The translations under genes and the position numbers were made by a program. Of a DNA stretch of 64,000 nucleotides, positions 43,236 through 50,898 are shown one piece after another. The notes beneath the pieces were generated by a model. The model saw only the letters and a list, made by a program, of their open reading frames with translations. It did no database searches and was not told the origin of the DNA. Where the stretch lies: contig JAMNXQ010000002.1 of the NCBI GenBank assembly GCA_023653075.1, forward strand, positions 62,001 through 126,000. The letters are read 5' to 3'. Within the stretch, counting starts at the first letter, position 1; every line of letters begins with the position of its first letter. This stretch comes from Algoriphagus sp. (GTDB lineage: Bacteria; Bacteroidota; Bacteroidia; Cytophagales; Cyclobacteriaceae).

Positions 43236-44819
43236 ATGACTGAAAATACCCCATCCACAGGACGTTTCCGCAAAAAGCCTTCTTTTGATAACCCTACCAA
43301 CTATTTAGGTAAAGTACCCCCACAAGCGACTGAACTCGAAGAGGCTGTTTTGGGAGCCTTGATGTTGGAAAAAGATGCCTTAACGAATGTCATTGACATC
43401 TTAAAAGTAGAGAGTTTCTACAAAGAAGCCCACAAAGTGATTTTTCAGGCTATTTTGGATTTGTTTACTGAAAGCCAGCCCATAGACTTGTTGACCGTGA
43501 CCACCCAACTTCGTAAAAACGGAGCATTAGAGGTGGCTGGAGGGGCATTTTATGTGACAGAGCTTACCTCAAAGGTGGCATCTGCAGCCAACATTGAATA
43601 CCATGCTCGGATCATCACTGAGCAGTCCATCAAGCGGGAATTGATTCGTATCTCTTCCACCATCCAAAAAGATGCTTTTGAGGATACTACGGACGTGTTT
43701 GAATTGCTGGACGCAATGGAGCAGTCGCTATTTGAAATCTCCGAAAAGAATATTCGAAAAAATTACGCCGACATGCGCTCCATCTTGCGGGATGCGATGA
43801 CTGAGCTGGAAGCTAGAAAAAATCAGAAAGATGGCCTCACGGGTGTTCCTTCTGGATTTACCGCTTTGGATCGGGTCACCTCGGGGTGGCAGAAATCAGA
43901 TCTGGTGATCATTGCTGCACGTCCCGCAATGGGTAAAACTGCCTTTGTGCTCTCCGTATTGCGCAATGCTGCGGTGGATCACAATCGACCGGTAGCTATT
44001 TTTTCTCTGGAAATGTCATCCGTTCAATTGGTAAATCGATTAATTTCTTCTGAAGCGGAGTTGGATTCCGAAAAAATAAAGAAAGGTACCTTGGCAGATC
44101 ACGAATGGGCCCAGTTGGTTCACAAAACAGCTAAGCTGTCTAAGGCCCCCTTATTTGTGGATGATACGCCGGCTCTTTCCATTTTGGAATTGCGCGCCAA
44201 GTGTAGGAAGTTGAAGGCCCAGCACGATATTCAAATGGTGGTGGTGGATTACTTGCAGTTGATGTCTGGAGATTCTAAAGGAGGATTTGGAGGCAACCGT
44301 GAACAGGAAATTGCGAGTATTTCACGTGCATTAAAGAAGATTGCCAAGGAGTTGAGTATTCCGGTGATTGCCTTGTCCCAGTTGTCTAGAGCAGTAGAAA
44401 CCCGTGGTGGGGACAAGCGTCCACAGCTATCCGATCTTCGGGAATCTGGAGCTATTGAACAGGATGCGGATATGGTCATGTTCCTTTACCGCCCGGAATA
44501 CTATGGAATCACCGAAGATGAAGGGGGAGCTTCTACTGCAGGAGTAGGGGAAGTGATCATTGCCAAGCACAGAAATGGTTCTTTGGATAGCATCAAACTT
44601 CGATTTATTGGTCGATACACCAAGTTTACAGATTTGGATGGCGGCATGGGATTTCCACCATCACCATCTTCTGAAATTGGCTATTCACGTAAGTTTACTT
44701 CTGGGGCCTCGGGAGTCAGTGGTTTCGATACAGACCAAACGCTCATGCGTACCAGCAAAGCGAATGAAGGGGATATAGAAAGTTCATTTTTAGGTGGCGA
44801 TGAGCCAGCGCCATTCTGA
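43236..44819 (+). CDS. dnaB: replicative DNA helicase
   Basis: 527 residues. The N-terminal DnaB domain begins PPQATELEEAVLGALMLEKDAL, and the RecA-like C-terminal domain has the Walker A motif IIAARPAMGKTAFVLSVLRN, then FSLEMSSVQLVNRLISS, VVVDYLQLMSG (Walker B) and SQLSRAVETRGGDKRPQLSDLRESGAIEQDAD. It unwinds DNA at the replication fork. No intein. The C-terminal tail after the helicase core (about 60 residues, ending GDEPAPF) is acidic. It is followed 9 bp later by an MDR gene. Confidence 0.97.
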   Translation: MTENTPSTGRFRKKPSFDNPTNYLGKVPPQATELEEAVLGALMLEKDALTNVIDILKVESFYKEAHKVIFQAILDLFTESQPIDLLTVTTQLRKNGALEVAGGAFYVTELTSKVASAANIEYHARIITEQSIKRELIRISSTIQKDAFEDTTDVFELLDAMEQSLFEISEKNIRKNYADMRSILRDAMTELEARKNQKDGLTGVPSGFTALDRVTSGWQKSDLVIIAARPAMGKTAFVLSVLRNAAVDHNRPVAIFSLEMSSVQLVNRLISSEAELDSEKIKKGTLADHEWAQLVHKTAKLSKAPLFVDDTPALSILELRAKCRKLKAQHDIQMVVVDYLQLMSGDSKGGFGGNREQEIASISRALKKIAKELSIPVIALSQLSRAVETRGGDKRPQLSDLRESGAIEQDADMVMFLYRPEYYGITEDEGGASTAGVGEVIIAKHRNGSLDSIKLRFIGRYTKFTDLDGGMGFPPSPSSEIGYSRKFTSGASGVSGFDTDQTLMRTSKANEGDIESSFLGGDEPAPF

Positions 44820-44828
44820 TTGAGTAAG

Positions 44829-45827
44829 ATGAAAGGGATTGTACTTCAACGGGGGCTAGCCTCCAACATTCAGCTTGTAGAACTTCCCAAGCCAGTAGTG
44901 GGACCCACTGAAGTCATGGTTCAGGTGAAAGCAGCAGCGCTCAATCACCGGGATGAATGGTGCAGAAAAGGTTTGTACCCCAATTTGAGGGATGGCGTCA
45001 TTTTGGGTTCGGATGGGGCTGGGTTGGTGGAAGATGTTGGTGCTGAGGTAGACCCATCCCTGATTGGTCAGGAGGTCCTTATTAATCCAGGGAAGAATTG
45101 GGGGGCCAATGAAAAGGCACAGTCCAAGGAATTTGAAATCTTGGGAATGCCTAGCCATGGAACCTTGGCAGAATACATCGCAGTGCCAGCTGATCGAATT
45201 CATTCCAAGCCCAAGCAGTTGAGTTGGGAAGAAGCGGCAGCTCTTCCATTGGCAGGTCTTACAGCCTACCGTGCATTAGTGGTGAAGGGACAAGTGCAAG
45301 CAGGAGATCAGGTACTTGTGACGGGTATCGGTGGTGGAGTGGCCCAATTTGCTGCCCAATTTGCCCTGGCTTTAGGGGCCAAGGTATTTGTAAGCAGTAG
45401 TTCTGCTGAGAAATTGGAGCAAGCCATTGCCCAAGGAGCAAGCAGCGGCTTTATGTATACTGAGTCGAATTGGAGCATGCAAGCACTCCAGCAAACTGGT
45501 GGAATGGATTTGGTAATTGATGGCGCATCAGGGAATACCCTTTCCAATTTGATGGAGGTCTGCAGGCCAGGAGCGCGGATTGTTTTTTATGGTGCCACGC
45601 GTGGTAATCCCGGTCAATTGGAAGCAAGAAAACTGTTTTGGAATCAACTCCAACTTATCGGAACGACCATGGGCAATGACGCAGACTTTTTGAACATGCT
45701 TCAATTGGTAGAAAAATTCAAGATCAAACCTGTAGTGGATCACTGCTTTCCTTTTTCACAAGCGGAACAAGCCTTTGACCACATGAAGGAAGGGAAGCAG
45801 TTTGGAAAAATTATTCTGGTTCCTTAA
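44829..45827 (+). CDS. MDR-family zinc-type alcohol dehydrogenase/quinone oxidoreductase-like protein
   Basis: 332 residues from ATG 44829 (a TTG at 44820 directly after the dnaB stop is also in frame). It has the GroES-like start GIVLQRGLASNIQLVELPKP, AAALNHRDEWCRKGLYP, VILGSDGAGLVEDVG, and the Rossmann motif VLVTGIGGGVAQFAAQFALALGAKVF, but lacks the structural-zinc Cys quartet. It is therefore a quinone-oxidoreductase-type NADPH reductase. Substrate unknown. It overlaps the convergent next gene by 17 bp. Confidence 0.88.
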   Translation: MKGIVLQRGLASNIQLVELPKPVVGPTEVMVQVKAAALNHRDEWCRKGLYPNLRDGVILGSDGAGLVEDVGAEVDPSLIGQEVLINPGKNWGANEKAQSKEFEILGMPSHGTLAEYIAVPADRIHSKPKQLSWEEAAALPLAGLTAYRALVVKGQVQAGDQVLVTGIGGGVAQFAAQFALALGAKVFVSSSSAEKLEQAIAQGASSGFMYTESNWSMQALQQTGGMDLVIDGASGNTLSNLMEVCRPGARIVFYGATRGNPGQLEARKLFWNQLQLIGTTMGNDADFLNMLQLVEKFKIKPVVDHCFPFSQAEQAFDHMKEGKQFGKIILVP

Positions 45828-46311
45828 CTGGGAGGTAAGTTTCTTCGAATTCCTTAGCAGTGATTCGATAGGCTTCACTTTGGTCCATCGGAATTACTAA
45901 GTAATCGCCGGGATGAATGAGCACGGTTTTTTCTCGTGGACCTTGAAACTCCAGTTGGGTTGGATTTCCAAAAGGAGCTAGGTCTTTTTGTTGAACTTTC
46001 AAGGCATACACAGGAATCAAGGATTGAAAGGAGCCCCAACCTTCGCCGAGAGCTTGTCGGAGTTGGTATTTTTTTCTGAAGGTAGCCTCGGATACCAGGT
46101 AATGTTCTTTGGCGGCTGTTTGATTTTCTACCAACCAGTCCCCTGGTTTTGCAATAGTTTCGATTCGTTGTCTGTCACTAGTTTCGGTGAGGACTACCAC
46201 ACCTGGAGTTGCTTTTTTTGCTAAGGTGAGGCTTTTCTTGGAGTAGCACTGTCCATCCCGCTCCAGCAAGTCAAAAAAATGGGCGATAATTTCCAGTTGG
46301 GAGTACAGCAT
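45811..46311 (-). CDS. hypothetical protein with two PGD-Y/W repeats
   Basis: 166 residues, no signal peptide or membrane segment, no family I recognise. Residues 56-82 (PGDWLV, then EHYLVSEATFRKKY) and 134-159 (PGDYLV, then EAYRITAKEFEETY) repeat the same pattern: PGDxLV, a few residues, xYxx, then xFxxxY. The first 50 residues are helical with a basic patch (KKSLTLAKKATPG). Duplicated PGD-type modules occur in phage and bacterial proteins without known role. The 3' end overlaps the MDR gene on the opposite strand. Confidence 0.7.
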   Translation of the reverse strand: MLYSQLEIIAHFFDLLERDGQCYSKKSLTLAKKATPGVVVLTETSDRQRIETIAKPGDWLVENQTAAKEHYLVSEATFRKKYQLRQALGEGWGSFQSLIPVYALKVQQKDLAPFGNPTQLEFQGPREKTVLIHPGDYLVIPMDQSEAYRITAKEFEETYLPVKEPE

Positions 46312-46424
46312 CTGTCCAAATTTAGAATGTCAAGACTGAGTAAAATTTACTAATCTTCGTTTGAAATTCCTACTGCAAACAAGTCTTAAGCAGCAGAAAA
46401 ATGGGTGTTTTGGGAGGAATTTAA

Positions 46425-46757
46425 TTACTCTAGGTCGGTTTCAAACAAAAAATTCTGGTAGGCATTGGCCAACTCTTTTTTTGCTTTTTCGTCTTGGAGG
46501 ATATGGGCGAGCGCTAGTCCTTCTTCAAAAAGCTTTTTTGCTTTCTGTAGGTGACCTTCTTCGTAAAAAAAGTGAGCAGCTGGGAAATATACTGGGAGAT
46601 AGGTTGGAAAACGGGACTGGATAAATTCAAATAATTCTGCTGCTGCAGGTTTTTCGGATTCGCGGTATTCTAAAGCCAAAGCATAATAATTGAAAGGATT
46701 TTCCGATTCTGCTTTGCAGTATTCTTTTAGAAGTTCGATTCGTTCCAAATTGCGCAT
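46425..46757 (-). CDS. small TPR-like protein
   Basis: 110 residues, no signal. Two to three TPR-like helical pairs are visible: NPFNYYALALEYRESEKPAAAELFEFIQ, FPTYLPVYFPAAHFFYEEGHLQKAKKLFEEGLALA, and ELANAYQNFLFE. The A-x-x-Y/F spacing fits TPR. Such a small protein probably serves in protein-protein contact; no partner can be named. It is divergent from etfB across 73 bp. Confidence 0.75.
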   Translation of the reverse strand: MRNLERIELLKEYCKAESENPFNYYALALEYRESEKPAAAELFEFIQSRFPTYLPVYFPAAHFFYEEGHLQKAKKLFEEGLALAHILQDEKAKKELANAYQNFLFETDLE

Positions 46758-46830
46758 GAATAGTTTTTTTAATTAAGGCTTGCCTGTTAATTTCACGCAA
46801 AATAAATCTAAATAACCAAACGCTAAACCC

Positions 46831-47568
46831 ATGAGGATTCTTGTTTGTATCACCCACGTACCGGATACGACTTCCAAGATTCAATTCACTGCCAACAATA
46901 CCAAGTTTGATCCTACTGGAGTTCAATTTATTATTGGGCCTTACGACGATTATGCATTGGCGAGGGCAGTAGAATTGCGAGATCAAACCGGCGGAACTTT
47001 AACGGCCTTGAATGTAGGTGAAGCTGAAACAGAGCCAACGTTAAGAAAAGCGTTGGCCATTGGAGCAGACGATGCCATTCGAGTAAATTCTTTTCCTAAA
47101 GATAGTTTTTTTGTAGCCAGACAAATTGCCGAGGTCGCTAAAGACAGAGGGTTTGATCTGATTTTAATGGGTAGAGAGTCTATTGATTTCAATGGAGGAA
47201 TGGTTCATGGAATGGTAGGAGAGTTGCTTGGTATGCCTTCTTTTTCTCCTGTGATGAAACTCGAACTAGAAGGAACTACTGTAAAGATGGCTCGTGAGAT
47301 TGAAGGTGGAAAGGAACAATTGGAAGCGAAGTTGCCACTAATTGCCGGTTGTCAGGAGCCTATTGCCGAATGGAAAATTCCAAATATGAGAGGAATCATG
47401 TCTGCACGTACCAAACCCTTATTGGTTCTAGAGCCAGTCAGCCAAGAAACTCATGCCGAGGCAAGCAGCTACCAATTGCCTCCGGCAAAAGGTGCTGTCA
47501 AATTAGTAGACAAGGATCAGGTTTCAGAATTGGTTCGCTTGCTTAAAAATGAAGCAAAAGTACTTTAA
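46831..47568 (+). CDS. etfB: electron transfer flavoprotein subunit beta
   Basis: 245 residues. The family pattern is MRILVCITHVPDTTSKIQF, ISPYDDYALARAVELRD-type segment (IGPYDDYALARAVE), LMGRESIDFNGGMVHGMVGELLGMP, and the C-terminal IPNMRGIMSARTKPL. EtfB with EtfA carries electrons from acyl-CoA and other dehydrogenases to the quinone pool via ETF-QO. It is followed after 34 bp by etfA, a normal heterodimer operon. The last residues KLVDKDQVSELVRLLKNEAKVL fit the family end. Confidence 0.96.
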   Translation: MRILVCITHVPDTTSKIQFTANNTKFDPTGVQFIIGPYDDYALARAVELRDQTGGTLTALNVGEAETEPTLRKALAIGADDAIRVNSFPKDSFFVARQIAEVAKDRGFDLILMGRESIDFNGGMVHGMVGELLGMPSFSPVMKLELEGTTVKMAREIEGGKEQLEAKLPLIAGCQEPIAEWKIPNMRGIMSARTKPLLVLEPVSQETHAEASSYQLPPAKGAVKLVDKDQVSELVRLLKNEAKVL

Positions 47569-47602
47569 CTATTTTTTTTAATACACTCTAATTCAATAGA
47601 AT

Positions 47603-48571
47603 ATGTCGATTTTAGTATATGTAGAGCAAGCCGCTGGAAAAATTAAAAAAACCAGTTTAGAGGCAGTTTCTTATGCCTATGCCTTAGCACAAAAAACAGG
47701 AGAAGGACCTGTAGTGGCAATTGCCTTGGGGACAATAGAGTTGCAAGAATTGGCTTCTGTAGGCGAAGCAGGTGCAAGTAAAGTGTTGCATGCATCCGAT
47801 GCGCGTCTCAATGCGGGTGTCATACAAGCGCATGCCAGTGCCGTGGCGCAAGCCTTTCATTCCGTAGGCGCAAGCACCTTGATTTTGGCCAAATCCTCTC
47901 TAGGGGATGCGGTAGCGGCTCGACTTGCGATTAAGTTGGATGCAGCTTTGGTATCTAATGTGGTTGAACTCCCTCGATTGGAAGGGGGATTTGTGGTCAA
48001 ACGAAGTATTTATACAGGGAAGGCTTTTGCGGATACTACGATCACTACTGCCAATAAAATCCTAGCCATTAAAAAGAATGCGGTAGATCAAAAAACAGAG
48101 GGTCCTAAAGCTCAGGTAGAGCCTTTTGCTGTTTCCATTCCCGAGGATGATTTTGCTTCAAAAATAACGGCCACGGAACAAGCTACAGGGGAAGTATTAC
48201 TTCCAGAAGCAGATATTGTAGTTTCCGGCGGTCGAGGAATGAAGGGTCCAGAAAACTGGGGGATGATTGAGGACCTGGCCAAAACACTTGGTGCGGCAAC
48301 GGGTTGCTCTAAGCCTGTATCTGATATTGGATGGAGACCCCACCACGAGCACGTAGGGCAAACCGGGGTAAAAGTGGCTCCAACTTTGTACATTGCCATT
48401 GGAATTTCAGGAGCGATTCAACATCTTGCGGGTGTCAATTCATCCAAATGCATCGTGGTGATCAATAAAGATGCTGAGGCTCCTTTTTTCAAGGCAGCTG
48501 ATTATGGAATTGTAGGGGATGCATTTGAAATAGTACCTCAACTAACGGCAGAACTTCGGGCAGCACTGTAA
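47603..48571 (+). CDS. etfA: electron transfer flavoprotein subunit alpha
   Basis: 322 residues. The C-terminal FAD-binding signature is complete: VVSGGRGMKGPENWGMIEDLAK, LGAATGCSKPVSDIGWRPHHEHVGQTGVKVAPTLYIAIGISGAIQHLAGV, and INKDAEAPFFKAADYGIVGD. The N-terminal part (SILVYVEQAAGKIKK) is the usual alpha subdomain. It pairs with etfB just upstream and is followed after 5 bp by a bifunctional nuclease gene. Confidence 0.97.
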   Translation: MSILVYVEQAAGKIKKTSLEAVSYAYALAQKTGEGPVVAIALGTIELQELASVGEAGASKVLHASDARLNAGVIQAHASAVAQAFHSVGASTLILAKSSLGDAVAARLAIKLDAALVSNVVELPRLEGGFVVKRSIYTGKAFADTTITTANKILAIKKNAVDQKTEGPKAQVEPFAVSIPEDDFASKITATEQATGEVLLPEADIVVSGGRGMKGPENWGMIEDLAKTLGAATGCSKPVSDIGWRPHHEHVGQTGVKVAPTLYIAIGISGAIQHLAGVNSSKCIVVINKDAEAPFFKAADYGIVGDAFEIVPQLTAELRAAL

Positions 48572-48576
48572 AATTT

Positions 48577-49176
48577 GTGGAAAAACTGGTAGAAATGGAA
48601 ATCTTAGGACTTTCGTCCAATCACTCTCAATCGGGTTCGTTTACCTTGGTGATGGGAGAGGTGGAAGGATTGCGTAGACTTCCCATCGTCATTGGGATGT
48701 TTGAAGCGCAAGCCATCGCCATAGAGATTGAGAAAATCATTCCCAATCGTCCCATGACCCACGATTTGTTTAAATCTTTCTCAGATAGTTTTCAGTTTGA
48801 GATTGAGAAAATAGTCATTTCTGAAATGAAAGAAGGAGTCTTCTATGCACAAATTCATAGCAAAAATGAGCAAGCTGTAGCAGAGATTGATAGTAGACCC
48901 TCTGATGCGATTGCTATAGCAGTTCGTTTTGGAGCCCCCATCTTTTGTTCAGAAAAGGTGCTTTCAGAGGCGGGAATTGAGTTTACAGAAGAGGATAAGC
49001 AGGAGCCCGCTAAAAAAGCGAGTAAAACTGTTGCTGGAAAGGGCGTACCCCCTAGGGAAAACTCCTTGAAGGATTTTAGTTTAACCAAGTTAAATACCCT
49101 GCTGGATAAGGCTATAGACGATGAGGACTATGAAAAAGCTGCCCGTATCCGGGATGAAATAAATAAGCGAAACTAA
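48577..49176 (+). CDS. bifunctional nuclease-domain protein (DUF151) with UVR motif
   Basis: 199 residues from GTG 48577; ATG 48595 is an alternative, but the first residues EKLVEMEILGLSSN fit the family start. The BFN domain runs LGLSSNHSQSGSFTLVMGEVEGLRRLPIVIGMFEAQAIAIEIEK to DSRPSDAIAIAVRFGAPIF. The C-terminal block LDKAIDDEDYEKAARIRDEIN is a UvrB/UvrC-type UVR motif. BFN proteins have reported RNase/DNase activity. It follows etfA by 5 bp and precedes the nucleoside transporter gene, which lies beyond a terminator. Confidence 0.9.
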   Translation: MEKLVEMEILGLSSNHSQSGSFTLVMGEVEGLRRLPIVIGMFEAQAIAIEIEKIIPNRPMTHDLFKSFSDSFQFEIEKIVISEMKEGVFYAQIHSKNEQAVAEIDSRPSDAIAIAVRFGAPIFCSEKVLSEAGIEFTEEDKQEPAKKASKTVAGKGVPPRENSLKDFSLTKLNTLLDKAIDDEDYEKAARIRDEINKRN

Positions 49177-49182
49177 AAATTT

Positions 49183-49208
49183 AAGCCCCGATTTCTCTCG
49201 GGGCTTTT
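49183..49208 (+). terminator. terminator of the etfBA-nuclease operon
   Basis: A perfect 9-bp stem (AAGCCCCGA 49183-49191 with TCGGGGCTT 49198-49206) with a short T-run, 6 bp past the nuclease stop. Confidence 0.85.
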
Positions 49209-49258
49209 AACTTGCTAAAGATTGGCCTATTTTTAAAAGTTATATTTACCCTAACTTC

Positions 49259-50542
49259 ATGGATTACGCGAGAGGTGCATTCGGAATTCTAGTCATCGTA
49301 GTGGTGGCTTATTTATTTTCCTCCAATAAGCGGAGGATTGACTGGAGGATAGTGGCGATAGGTATCTCACTTCAGCTTGTATTTGGATTCTTAATTACAC
49401 AGGTAGCAGTAGTTAAAGATGCATTTCAGTTTCTTTCTGAAGGCTTTGTGAAGTTTTTGAGTTTCAGTGAAGCTGGAGCACGATTTATTTTTGGAGACTT
49501 GGCTGGAGATTCCTTTGGATTTATTTTTGCCTTTAAGGTATTGCCTACCATTATCTTTTTCTCCACGGTTTCCTCAGGTTTGTACTACCTAGGAATCCTG
49601 CAGAAGGTGGTTTATGGCATTGCTTGGGTGATGGCACGATCCATGCGTCTATCTGGACCAGAGTCTCTGTCTGCTGCTGGTAATATCTTTTTGGGACAAA
49701 CTGAAGCGCCGCTCTTAGTACGGCCCTTTATCCCTCAGATGAGTAAATCGGAGTTGATGTGCTTGATGACAGGAGGTATGGCAACTATTGCTGGAGGAGT
49801 ACTTGCAGGCTATGTAGCTTTCTTAGGTGGGGATAGCATGGAGGAGCAAAGTAAGTTTGCGGCCTATCTATTGGGTGCAAGTATTATGAATGCACCTGGG
49901 GCTATTGTGATGTCCAAAATGTTTATTCCCGAAACTGAGAAAGAAATCAAACAGGATAAGCTCGAAGTAAATAAAGAATCCATGGGGGTGAACCTCATCG
50001 ATGCGATGTCCATTGGAGCAGCAGAGGGCTTGAAACTCGCCCTAAATGTGGGGGGAATGCTTTTGGCATTTATTGCGGTGATTGCGGCAATTAACTACGG
50101 CCTCACCGGAATAATCGGGGAATATACAGGATTGAATGCTTTGGTGGAAAGTAGTACTGGAGGTCAATTCAAAGGCTTATCCTTGGAGTATATTTTTGGA
50201 CAAGTATTCCGTGTGTTTGCCTGGGTGATTGGCGTAGACTGGGTGGATACCCTTCAAGTAGGTAGTCTATTGGGTCAGAAGACTGTAATTAATGAATTCG
50301 TGGCTTACTTAAGTTTGGCTGAAATGAAGGAAGCAGCTTCCATCAGCACCAAATCCATCATCATCGCTACCTATGCCTTGTGTGGATTCTCTAACTTTAG
50401 CTCGATTGCAATTCAATTGGGTGGTATTTCCATCATTGCTCCAAATCAGCAAGGCAACTTGAGCCGATTGGGCTTTCGTGCTTTGTTTGCCGCCTCTCTA
50501 GCCTGTTTGATGACCGCCACGGTCGCTGGGATGCTGGTTTAA
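49259..50542 (+). CDS. concentrative nucleoside transporter (NupC/CNT family)
   Basis: 427 residues, the CNT length. Hydrophobic helices alternate with the conserved segments RIDWRIVAIGISLQLVFGFLI, SGLYYLGILQKVVYGIAWVM, LSAAGNIFLGQTEAPLLVRPFIP, LMTGGMATIAGGVLAGYVAFLG, IMNAPGAIVMSKMFIPET and VINEFVAYLSLAEM. The Gln-Thr-Glu and Asn-Glu-Phe motifs bind the nucleoside and cation. It imports nucleosides with H+ or Na+ across the inner membrane. Its stop lies 1 bp before the repeat element that follows. Confidence 0.93.
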   Translation: MDYARGAFGILVIVVVAYLFSSNKRRIDWRIVAIGISLQLVFGFLITQVAVVKDAFQFLSEGFVKFLSFSEAGARFIFGDLAGDSFGFIFAFKVLPTIIFFSTVSSGLYYLGILQKVVYGIAWVMARSMRLSGPESLSAAGNIFLGQTEAPLLVRPFIPQMSKSELMCLMTGGMATIAGGVLAGYVAFLGGDSMEEQSKFAAYLLGASIMNAPGAIVMSKMFIPETEKEIKQDKLEVNKESMGVNLIDAMSIGAAEGLKLALNVGGMLLAFIAVIAAINYGLTGIIGEYTGLNALVESSTGGQFKGLSLEYIFGQVFRVFAWVIGVDWVDTLQVGSLLGQKTVINEFVAYLSLAEMKEAASISTKSIIIATYALCGFSNFSSIAIQLGGISIIAPNQQGNLSRLGFRALFAASLACLMTATVAGMLV

Positions 50543-50543
50543 A

Positions 50544-50898
50544 TTGTACAAAGTACCAAGTACAAAGTACTAAGTACAATGTATCTAGTGCCCTGGCTGC
50601 CTGCCGTAGCCAGTCGGGTACATAAGATTATACAAATCTTAGCACTTTCTCGCAAAGTAGAGAAGCTGCAAAGGAGCTGATCTGATCATTATTGATCCAT
50701 ATTTAAATCAAAAACCACATAGACATCTAGGGTTATTTCTAGGTGCATATGTGGTTTAATTAGCTTGCCTGCCCTGTGCTGAAGTCAGACTTCTTGCCTA
50801 TTTAGGTACAATTTTTATTAGAACTCCAGTCTTAATCTGAATCGCTACTTTGTACTTGGTACATGGTACTTGGTACAATACTTTGTACCTGGTACTTA
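50544..50898. repeat. 355-bp intergenic repeat element with inverted TAC-type arrays
   Basis: The left array (50544-50583) is a run of GTAC words (AAGTACAAAGTACC and similar); the right array (50846-50900) is the same theme in reverse complement (GTACTTGGTACATGG and similar). The interior has a CTGGCT/AGCCAG hairpin (50593-50613), a 17-pair imperfect hairpin (50712-50757; AAACCACATA with TATGTGGTTT) and a GAAGTC/GACTTC palindrome near 50783. The element fills the gap between two convergent genes, and its last unit supplies the TAA stop of the M28 gene (50896-50898). No coding sequence is seen in it. Confidence 0.75.
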
